NCBI GenBank assembly: GCA_039566865.1
Contig: CM076944.1
Span: forward strand, 22,561,001 to 22,625,000
Source of the DNA: Aurelia coerulea
Lineage: Eukaryota; Cnidaria; Scyphozoa; Semaeostomeae; Ulmaridae
Direction of reading: 5' to 3'
DNA: 64,000 nucleotides
The position numbers and the translations under genes are program-made. Position 1 is the stretch's first letter. The number at the start of each line of letters is the position of its first letter. This document shows positions 56,601 through 64,000 of the stretch, one piece after another. The notes below the pieces were generated by a model that searched no databases, was not told where the DNA came from, and saw only the letters and a program-made list of their open reading frames with translations.

Positions 56601-58376
56601 AAACAAATAGAGCAATTAGAAACTAAAGTTGAGTCTAATGTTACCATGGATTCTCTTTCAGGTCACGCTAACGTCACTGGTGATTCCCTTTCAGGTGAAA
56701 CTAATGTTTTTAGAGATTCCCTTTCAGGTGAAGACAGCCAATCATATGCAAAAGCCACAACCGGCTCACACATACAGGACGACAAGACTAAGGTCTTAGG
56801 AGTTCATTGGAACACTGACACTGACGAAATCTTCTTTGACGTCATTGAAATCGTTGAGTATGCCAAAACTTTACCTGTAACCAAACGTTCTTTGTTAAAG
56901 TTTACAGCCAAGATATTTGACCCTCTTGGTGCCCTCAGTCCCTTTGTGATTAAATTGAAAGCTTTGTTTCAGCAAATGTGCATTGAAAAGGTGGACTGGG
57001 ACGAGGAACTTCAAGGAGAATTTCGATTGAAATATCTTGACATGATTTCTGAATTACAGGATTTACATCGTATTTCTCTCCCCAGGTGTTATTTCAAGGA
57101 CAAGAAAATTGTAAGTGTTCAATTACACGGGTTCTCGGACGCAAGTGAAAGCGCCTTCGCATCTGTCATTTACATTAGGGTAGAATATGAAGATGGTGAA
57201 ATCGATGTAAAATTTGTATCGTCAAAGGCCAGGGTTTCACCAATAAAGACTCAGAGCATTCCGAGGTTAGAGCTGATGGGTGCTCTTCTCGTAGCAAAAC
57301 ATATGGAAACGGTAAAAAATGCTCTTAGCATCGAAGGTTATGAAAGCAACATAAAAACGTATTTTTGGGTAGATTCTTCAACAGTTCTGTGTTGGGTTCG
57401 CAACAGTAAGCCATGGAAACAGTTTGTCAGACACCGTATTCAGCAGATTTTGAGTATCTCTTCTAGGGACCAGTGGAGATTTTGTCCTGGCACTCTGAAT
57501 CCAGCAGACATACCATCAAGGGGAATCCGGGGGAGCACTCTTTCCCAACACGGGGTTTGGTGGCAGGGGCCTCATTTCCTTTCCCTTTCCCTCTCAGAGT
57601 GGCCAGGGGAAATCTTCACTGGTGATGGTAAGTATGATGAAGCGTTCAAAGAAATTGTCATAAACCCACCCACATTAACATTTGCTCTTTCAGCCAAGGA
57701 ACAACAAGGTGGTAAGTTATCTGACATCGTAGACATCAACAGGTTTAGTAGCAAAGGTAAGTTGCTTAGGGTTCTAGGATGGATGTTCAGATTCATTGAA
57801 AATGTTAGGTCAAACAAGAAACGTACAGACATAGGCCTAACTGCGTCAGAATTGGATACCGCAGAAGTTTTTGTCATTGGTAAGATACAGTCGGAACAGT
57901 TTGGAAAGGAATTATCGTTTTTAGCTGGTGCAACTGCACCAAATGATCGAAAACCGCCACTATTAGTGTCTCAATTCAATCTCTTCGCAGATGAACAAGG
58001 AATTCTTCGAGCAAAATCACGTATCAAAAACGCAAATGTAGAATCGGATTGTAAGGAGCCAATCTTATTACCGTCCCGTCATTATTATTCGGATCTAGTT
58101 ATTCAGGAGTATCATATGAAGGTATTTCACAATGGTGTTCGCGACACTTTAAACGCCATTAGACAAAGGTATTGGATACTACGTGGTAGAGAGTCGGTCA
58201 AGAAACTCGTTAGAAGATGCGTTATCTGTAGAAAGCTAGAAGGTATATTCTTTAAACCCGTATCAGGTCATGATTTGCCAAACTCTCGTGTAGATGACGG
58301 TCCGCCCTTTATTAACACAGACAGGTGTAGATTTTGCCGGACCTCTCTTCATTTCAGATCGCAACAATGCAAATAG
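53694..58376 (+). CDS. BEL/Pao gag-pol polyprotein (through integrase zinc-binding domain)
   Basis: A single open frame of 1560 codons from the first ATG after the primer site. In order, with approximate residues: coiled N-terminus (1-130); gag domain of the DUF1759 type (165-320, KLPKLELPKFSGEITKFF); CCHC zinc knuckles (384-445, CFICLNTGHMAREC, CRNCKRRHH); aspartic protease with FDSGSQRSYV (about 498-508); reverse transcriptase (about 760-930, LRIVFDGSA, LTADIEKAFLQI, catalytic FYVDDL); the Pao-specific region (KFTAKIFDPLGALSPF); RNase H (about 1145-1280, GFSDASESAFAS, IPRLELMGA, WVDSSTVL, LNPADIPSRG); integrase HHCC domain (1462-1510). The last 20 or so codons are out of frame with the integrase core. 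Gag to RNase H look intact. Confidence 0.93.
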   Translation: MSGDELDRTKNIRAGHRAAVTRTGREILAIITADDTSKENITRVKVLQRTLEEKLVVLKALDEKLLGLVDAAEIENDIEIASEIELKVQENIAKCKQFLDDQIDLESLFSSRRSSVHSQGHGSITQQIQQGLQNQVIPSQSVGANTPPASQHGNSNNSQRNSWSKVKLPKLELPKFSGEITKFFSFWDSFESMIGTNEDLSSIDKFNYLQRSLRGEAQTALEGLPIRDRTYDAAVEMLKERFGNTQKIISMHMDRLVKLKSCESENIVALRSIYDQINIQVRGLEALGINHEKYGCLLVPMVMAILPNQISLQIARNTTTDIWTLNGLMNIFKREVEARELNAQVSVSEKEKPKTSSHQNTKRFVGTSSTLHTKDEGPSRLPICAFCEKRHYSAECRTVPSISERREKLQKSGRCFICLNTGHMARECSGDRKCRNCKRRHHHSICQGENWDHGTKQEKPETTVTATSQSKKTGSILLQTARTFAFRDNQDRKVPVRILFDSGSQRSYVTDELRDKLGLKVEGKEILNLNTFGSSKYRKQSCTRVKVKIETLDRQFIEIAALSHPVICSPINSPVNINSYVHLLGLELADNSENVENDHENIDILIGANFYHDFVLGETIRGSLGPVAVSSKLGWLVSGPSGSVIDGTVDTYVVSNVVVESINDSADVSSENDELISSFKQVFEVESLESPEDIESDKSKFIETCNIRMVGDRYETGLPWKPDLDEPLSDNRTLSLNRLKSLHCRLKKDPELFNSYNGIFQEQLKAGIIERVPKETENKGNVHIMPHHGVVRRDRQTSKLRIVFDGSARSAPHSLSLNDHLEIGPNFVPQLFDLMIDFRSHAIALTADIEKAFLQISIQETDRDYLRFYWFDDITVDSPTIVQYRYCRLPFGLTSSPAVLGATLHAHINKYHDKYPDVMKVLNRFYVDDLTGGCHDIQSGLDIYKAAKEITNSAGFNLRKWNSNSKELVKQIEQLETKVESNVTMDSLSGHANVTGDSLSGETNVFRDSLSGEDSQSYAKATTGSHIQDDKTKVLGVHWNTDTDEIFFDVIEIVEYAKTLPVTKRSLLKFTAKIFDPLGALSPFVIKLKALFQQMCIEKVDWDEELQGEFRLKYLDMISELQDLHRISLPRCYFKDKKIVSVQLHGFSDASESAFASVIYIRVEYEDGEIDVKFVSSKARVSPIKTQSIPRLELMGALLVAKHMETVKNALSIEGYESNIKTYFWVDSSTVLCWVRNSKPWKQFVRHRIQQILSISSRDQWRFCPGTLNPADIPSRGIRGSTLSQHGVWWQGPHFLSLSLSEWPGEIFTGDGKYDEAFKEIVINPPTLTFALSAKEQQGGKLSDIVDINRFSSKGKLLRVLGWMFRFIENVRSNKKRTDIGLTASELDTAEVFVIGKIQSEQFGKELSFLAGATAPNDRKPPLLVSQFNLFADEQGILRAKSRIKNANVESDCKEPILLPSRHYYSDLVIQEYHMKVFHNGVRDTLNAIRQRYWILRGRESVKKLVRRCVICRKLEGIFFKPVSGHDLPNSRVDDGPPFINTDRCRFCRTSLHFRSQQCK

Positions 58377-59344
58377 GAAGGTTTATATTTGCTTACATGT
58401 GCATCTACTAGAGCCGTACACTTAGAGCTAGTAGGTTAGACGTAACATCATTTTTGCGTGCACTTACGCGTTTCACTGCACGCAGGGGCCTCCCAAGGAC
58501 ATTCCTCAGCGACAACGCCAAAACGTTCAAGTCTGCAGCCAAAGAGGTCAAGAAGATAATTCTTTCTGCAGAGGTGCAATCTTATCTCGCAGATAGAAGT
58601 GTCTCTTGGCGTTTTATCGTGCAGAAGGCGGCCTGGAACGGTGGAATTTGGGAACGGCTTGTCAGGTCCGTCAGGGCAGCATTGAATTATGAAGAACTCG
58701 TTACTCTTCTCGTAGAAATCGAGGGTATCATCAACGCTAGGCCCATCACGTATGTCTATGATGATACAGAAGGTGTATCGTATCCATTGACTCCAGCAGA
58801 TTTATTATATGGTCGAAGCACAACACGTACGTCAAATGGTAGACATTTTGAAATCGTCAGTACGAATGAAACGTTAACTAAACGAGCAAATTATCATCGT
58901 AGATTGTTGCAAAATTTCACGAAACGTTGGAAAAACGAGTATTTGTTGGGAATCAGAGAATCGTTAAGCTCAACTATTGCATCCGAAAAACCTAACATCG
59001 AAGTTGGGGACGTGGTAGTTTTAAAGGATGACCAAACCAAACGTCAATTTTGGAAATTAGCTCGCATAGAAGAATTGATCATCGGTAGAGATGGCAACAT
59101 TCGTGCAGCCAAGGTTAGAGTTCCCAACGACAAGGGAACTTCGTTATTAACACGTCATTTGAAGCATTTAGTGCCATTAGAAGTACAGAGTAGAAAACGC
59201 GAGACTGAACCTATCGAGGTGCAGCAAGAAACCAAAGAACCAATTAAGGTTCAAGAAACTGTAGTCCATAACAGTAGAGTTAATGGTAGGCCGCGTCGCG
59301 ATGCAGCAGTCATTGGTGAAATGAGAAGAAAGGACAATGTATAG
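58315..59344 (+). pseudogene. BEL/Pao integrase core and C-terminal domain, frameshifted
   Basis: The first catalytic Asp (GVDFAG, about 58324) is out of frame with the upstream polyprotein. Two further one-base losses, near 58400 and 58436, separate it from the long frame at 58454-59344. That frame carries the second Asp (FLSDNAKTF) and the Glu (NGGIWERLV), then the DUF5641-like C-terminal domain (VGDVVVLKDD, RQFWKLARI, HLKHLVPLE). About ten residues seem missing after RLVRSVRAAL compared with the family's usual spacing before NYEELVTLL. The integrase of this copy should be dead. Confidence 0.88.
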
Positions 59345-59484
59345 TTTAACATTCACAATTCAAGGACTATATCATATTGTAGCAAGTAGTTAGTTAAGAT
59401 ATATTTTGAAGTTTATATTTTAATCATTGTAATCGTCTCGGAGTTCGTTTTGTTGACTACATTGTAGCTCAACCCGGGGGAGTG

Positions 59485-59802
59485 TGTTGGATGGGCTAGC
59501 CCAGACCTCTTGCCCGGGGAGATCTGCACGTGGTTAGTGACTCGTACCCAGACTTCCGTCATATTAATATCGCGTAACGTAATATCAATTCAGTTCGAAT
59601 CATGGGCTCACGGAAATAGTCGTAATCAGAACGGTATGGCACCGGGTCAACCGTGAAGCGTATATTCATTCAATCGTAAACCTTTATCAGCAGCAGTTCA
59701 ATTTACAGTTATGTACATATTTTTGGTTTATTATATATAGCAGAAAATGGAATCAAGTCGTCTTATTCTTCTCCACATCTTCGTGTTGTAACTTTACAAT
59801 AC
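59485..59802 (+). repeat. BEL/Pao 3' LTR
   Basis: 318 bp, same ends as the 5' LTR, about five substitutions by eye (all in the first 200 bp), preceded by the polypurine tract. Confidence 0.95.
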
Positions 59803-59803
59803 G

Positions 59804-60078
59804 AGGATGAGAGCCAAAAATTCCGTCAAGAATCCCTTGAGTCCAGTCAAGTCAAGTTTCGCAATCCGATCAAAATATCCTTGGAGTATTACCTCCCTTT
59901 AGCAAAGAGAGGGCAAGCTATAAACTTTGAGAGAGAACTTGAATACACTTTATGCCCAATTCCGTTCACTTGGCAAACCTGCACGATTCAAGAAGATTCA
60001 TCTCAAAAGCAAGTTGATCCAAGTCATTCTCAAGAAAATGAAGAGCCCTGTGATACACCAAGGGGAAGTCAGTCCTAA
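59804..60078 (+). pseudogene. Decayed ORF, part right of the retrotransposon
   Basis: The frame opens at the LTR junction (DESQKFRQESLESSQVKFRN) and continues with YYLPLAKRGQAINFERELEY and TLCPIPFTWQTC to a stop at 60078. This matches my memory of the conserved block LF..LL..A..G..I....VL.Y.L.P.P.SL in an uncharacterised transposon-associated protein. It is in the same direction as 53237-53338. Confidence 0.4.
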
Positions 60079-60511
60079 AAACCAATCACGTCTGTGTCCT
60101 TTGTCAACATGTTGGCAAGTTTTGTTTGCATAACACAAGCAGCAGAAACACACAAAGATTCAATGTAAAAGTTTTTGAAGCAGCTGCTGTCTGGATATAG
60201 TCGAGTTGACATTGTCGCAGCTACATACCAAGAAGTCTCCCTAACATCAGCCGAAAGAAACTCAAGTTGAATTCAGCAAAGTGGTTATTTCATCAAACAA
60301 GTCAAAGGTTTCCTCGGAATTTCAGTGAGTTTTCAACTTGTGATGACAACAAACGGCAATTGATGTTTCGTATGAGGGTTACCATCGTTGCAACCAGGGG
60401 CGAAGGCATTTAATTTGCCACACTGCTAGAAGATCTGCTCCTCAAAGGTAACAACTGTAACAAGTGACACTTGCCCTGTGCGAAATTAAAGCGGAGCTAG
60501 CTAGCAAACAG

Positions 60512-60645
60512 GAAGAGGCTGGTCCAAAGCTTCTACTGCACTGCTACCACGTGTTGAGCGTCCATCCTCTCAAGAACGTTATTATAAGATGGTATAACAA
60601 AGATAATACAGATATCGTTGTCATCAAGCCAAATACGTTGCTTGA
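60512..60645 (+). pseudogene. Decayed ORF, EEAxxKLLLHCxH...VIIR block
   Basis: Reads EEAGPKLLLHCYHVL, then KNVIIRWYNKDNTDIVVI. It resembles the motif E.ADT.LLLHA.HA......VIIRS.DTDV.VL found in cnidarian transposon-like proteins, with the key ADT changed. In keeping with the block at 59804-60078 it suggests one decayed gene. 60646-61756 shows nothing further recognised. Confidence 0.45.
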
Positions 60646-62139
60646 CCAGCAAGACAGAGCTTATCTCGACAATGGAATAGAATGCACCACAAATTACTTT
60701 TAGCTTATTAATATCGACCTGTCTGATCCATTGAAGAAATGCATGTTAGGTTTGAACACTTTTACAGGTAGTGACTATATATGGTACATAGGAAAAGCAG
60801 CTTGCTAGAAAATTGCAGCAAATAATCCAAATTTTTAACAAACTAACTTATAGATCTAGATCACTTGGTTTATCTTGGGACTTAGCTGGAAGAATTAGCT
60901 GATATTCTTGAGGAATATGATTGGTTTCTGTACAGCAGTAATATAAAATTTTCGAACGCAAACACAGCAATAAAAGGAGCTCAATACTGTATATCACATT
61001 GCCAGTCAATTTTATCATTGCATTCAAAGAGCACAAATCCTGTCGCTAGAATTTTGAGTTTGTTGCAGAAACTAATTCTGGAAGTACCCGAATTCACTCT
61101 GTCTGTTTTGTCTGTTTGAAATGGAAAACTTGAAACTCATTCGATGAATGAGAGGTTTGAACAGTGTTCTTCTATATCAACTTTTCTGAGACGGACAAAG
61201 CAGTTGTTGTGATTGACATGGGCAGTGACAACAAAGTTTAAGAATTATATTCATCCAAATGTAACCTGTATATGTAAATAGCCGAATAATTTTAGCCACG
61301 TTGTACACAGAAAGGGAACAACTGAGCTTCCGTGTTCTAAACTCATGTGATAATGAACTCAATATATAGCGTCATATAACAGCTTTGCAAGATTTTTATT
61401 GAAACACTTTTGCGTCCTCAAACTCGAGAGAGAAAGTTCATCCCGTAGAAATAGAATATTTAGAACTATTCATCCAGCGCAAAGACTGACTAGGAATCTG
61501 CGAAAGCTATGATATAGAAACATGTTTAATTCAAGAAATAAGAAGCTCAAAGAATTAATAATGGTAGTATTGTGCTAAAATTCATCATGGAACGTCTTGT
61601 CTCCCAGATTGATATTCCGTATCAATCTTTTCCATTGTCTGTTGTTTCCAATCGTGCGGCATTTCCAGGTGTCTGCAGGCACGGGGAATTAAACTCCATT
61701 CGTTTTTATAATCAATAAATGAGGTTCTCACAAACTCTTATAAGGGTGAGCATGCTGAGCATAAGTTACGAAATTTTTCATTTTGCAATGATGATGTCAC
61801 ATAAAAACGACGTCATATGCTCAAATTGCTCTATAGATTCGGTAAATTTCGATATTTTCTGAATTAATAACATTAATTTTATGCGAAAGACAATTATAGA
61901 GTCAAGAAATGGCATAAAAGGTATCACATACTTGCGCTGTCTAAGAAAGGATTGAAAATATTAAAAACCGCGCGTTGGGCCTAAGTACCGAACGATAATT
62001 GACGCTTTTCGCGCAAGATCATTACAAACTTCCCGTTTACCATCGATTTTCGTTATACCAATGCATAGAGCTATCCAAAAATCATAGTCCTAATTTCTCC
62101 GCCGAAAAGTGGTACCTAGCGCCAGTACAGCCTGGTCTA

Positions 62140-62936
62140 ATTAAAATGAAAGACAAAATAAATCACACTGATATAAAAACATTCGCTCAGCAGTTGTGGT
62201 AAATTAGTTAAATTGCTTTGATGCCATTCTTTTAAAAGCAAAGCGTATGAACTTTTATATGCCTTATTTTACAGCTTATGCACCTAATTGAACATGAGAA
62301 AAGTTCGAGACTGGTCTCTCCTCGAAATTTGGTAGTTTTGCGAACTTTTACTATTTTATCCAATAAGTATAGCAAAACTCACTGGTTAAGATCTCTCAAT
62401 AATGGCGTTGCGCCATCCATGTCTTCATAACCATCAACATCTGCGAAAGAGAATAATTGTATTGAAAACAGCTTCGCATTATCATGAGGCGTTCATACTC
62501 AACAAAAGGCCTCATTCACATTGCCCCGTTTTGAAACGGATGATTTTGAACAGTTTCAAGAGAAACGATATGATTACGGAGTGAGTCATTGGTCAAAAAG
62601 AAGTCGAAGACCCGTTACTGAACAGCGGCTTTTGCGCGTCTTTTTTATTGTTTATAACAGTTAGGGTGGTTGTGCTGTGTTGATATAGACCGAGTATAAT
62701 GAGTCCCAGCTTTTGCTCATCAACACTCATCATGAGATTACCACCCAACTACGAAGAGTGATAACCACCACGATGTAACAAGTCTAGTGCTCATATATGA
62801 AGTGAGATTAAGGCCAAAATTAAAAGTTGAATGGTGAAAGACATTTTGATATCCAAACATACAAAATGATATTCAAACATGCAATTTGACAAGAAAATCT
62901 CTAATGTAAAAGGCAATTTAACATCTGAAACGCATT
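62140..62936. other. No recognised feature
   Basis: AT-rich sequence without a recognisable gene or repeat structure. Confidence 0.5.
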
Positions 62937-63132
62937 TCGATATGCCAATACGATATGCCATTTCGATATGACAAAACGACATGACAAAACGAGATGCTAA
63001 AACGAGATGACAAAACGACATGACAAAACAAGATGCTAAAACGAGATCACAATACGAGATGACAAAACGAGATGCTGAAACGATAAGCCATTTCGATATG
63101 CCAATACGATATGCCATTTCGATATGACAAAA
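62937..63132. repeat. ACAAAACGAGATG minisatellite
   Basis: About ten degenerate 13-14 bp units (acaaaacgagatg, ctaaaacgagatg), bracketed by two direct copies of a 40 bp block starting ttcgatatgccaatacgata. 63133-64000 shows no recognised gene. Confidence 0.88.
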
Positions 63133-64000
63133 CAGAATTTGAAATGATTTGCGTAATGTTTAAATCTGAAATCATTCAACCCCTAAGTGATAGGCCAAAA
63201 TCTACATCCGAAAATGTCAGACCATTGGTTGTAGAATTAGGCTCTCGGACGCAAAGGAGTAGTCGACTCTTAAGCAAGCAATACTTCACAAAAGGGGAAG
63301 CCCCGAAGGCAGTTTTTCCCAGGGATGTCTGAATGAGAAGAAATTGCTTTGCTTTTGTAGAAACATATGAAATGATGCACTGAGATCGCTATCATTTTCT
63401 ATACGTAGCTACCAATTGAATTTTCTAGTGTGCTGCACCCATGAAGACAATCATTGCTTTGTGGGCTTCGGGCATACCATTTTACAAGCAGCGCTTAAAT
63501 TTTATATCCAGGAGGTACCTTGATTTAGCAGGCGAGGATAGAAGCTGTTTGTTTTTAATCTTTTTCATGATCGATATATGTTGCAGAAATAGTTTTTCTC
63601 TCTTTTGCTCCATTTCCTAACGCAATACGACCAATTCTAACGCATTGGGAAAATAAAACAATCAAAGCATCGAAAGATACCGCTATTCCGATGAAAAAAC
63701 AGCCCTGCCGTATTCCCTACTGGCCTCCGGATTTTAATGATAGATCATTTTCAGTGCTAAACGTTTCATAATTCAACAAGCAAATTTTCGCATTTTAGTA
63801 CTAAAAAGTTTCTTAATTTGTTTCTCATCTTTTAAACATATGAATTGCCACTGTGGTCCCAACACTGCTGCAGATATGTTTCGAGATTGGCAATCTTCCA
63901 CCTCTCTTACGCTTACTCTTTAACACCCTGACCTGCCCCAAGGCTAGATTCAGACATCTGAGTGACTAATGTAAATGTGACGGTCTGGGGACGAAGCCCA

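Larger units (their letters stand above)
53339..59802 (+). mobile_element. BEL/Pao LTR retrotransposon, nearly complete
   Basis: Two 318 bp LTRs, a primer-binding region at 53659 onward (tggcgcaaaacgtgg), gag, protease, reverse transcriptase, RNase H, integrase and a polypurine tract (cgggggagtg, 59475-59484). The order protease-RT-RNase H-integrase with a DUF1759-type gag defines BEL/Pao. The LTRs differ at only about five positions, so insertion was recent. The 5 bp outside each LTR (gactt, gagga) do not match. A frame-damaged integrase makes this copy non-autonomous. Confidence 0.95.
52639..62137. mobile_element. TIR element with about 380 bp inverted arms, split by a BEL/Pao retrotransposon
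   Basis: The left arm (52639-53020) and right arm (about 61757-62137) are inverted copies sharing gaccaggctgtactggcgct, aggtaccacttttcggcgga, ttaggcccaacgcgcggct and atgatgtca-type sequence. TA lies just outside both ends. Without the 6.46 kb retrotransposon it is about 3.0 kb. Decayed coding sequence flanks the retrotransposon. Confidence 0.82.

Noticed and set aside
53330..59810. Target duplication tacga around the BEL/Pao element
   Set aside because: tacga occurs near both edges, but at the right it overlaps the LTR end and at the left it is 3-8 bp from the LTR start, so it is not a true flanking repeat.

Overview
The window is genomic DNA from an animal with AT-rich, repeat-dense DNA, probably a marine invertebrate and most likely a cnidarian. 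That guess rests on the style of the non-LTR and BEL/Pao retrotransposons and on G-tract repeats that I associate with cnidarians; it is inference. Only one host gene is certain: a cytosolic HSP70/HSC70 on the + strand, with five coding exons (16243-16447, 27465-27670, 28325-29033, 31779-32413, 33556-33765). They join to 654 residues ending in EEVD. A heat-shock element and two CCAAT boxes lie within 215 bp upstream, and a polyadenylation signal sits at 34052. Intron 1 is 11 kb and is packed with transposons.

Layout. 1-3440: end of a G-tract element, a LINE tail, then a minus-strand LINE split by a hAT-type MITE. 3441-10960: mostly low-information DNA with MITEs, minisatellites and two possible unidentified exons. 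10965-13968: a longer minus-strand LINE of the same family, split in its endonuclease region by a G-tract element. 14019-15930: foldback elements, directly before the HSC70 promoter. 16032-34057: HSC70. 34154-52056: nested transposons, including a 3 kb palindrome, another LINE fragment ending in a 150 bp (ATGT)n tract, several MITEs and TTAA elements. 52639-62137: a TIR element carrying a decayed ORF, interrupted by a nearly complete BEL/Pao retrotransposon (53339-59802) with 318 bp LTRs. 62140-64000: unassigned sequence with one minisatellite.

Most interesting are two long palindromic elements (22018-24763 and 35617-38588). Both end in CACAGTGATCCAG and both are flanked by perfect 5-bp target duplications. 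CACAGTG is the RAG recombination-signal heptamer, and 5 bp is the Transib/RAG duplication length, so these look like non-autonomous members of the Transib/RAG lineage. A second theme is a family of elements beginning CCCGGGG and ending CCCCGGG, with 8-bp duplications, G-tracts of 8 to 40 bases and minisatellite interiors. Many insertions are datable relative to each other because they interrupt recognisable reading frames or repeat arms.
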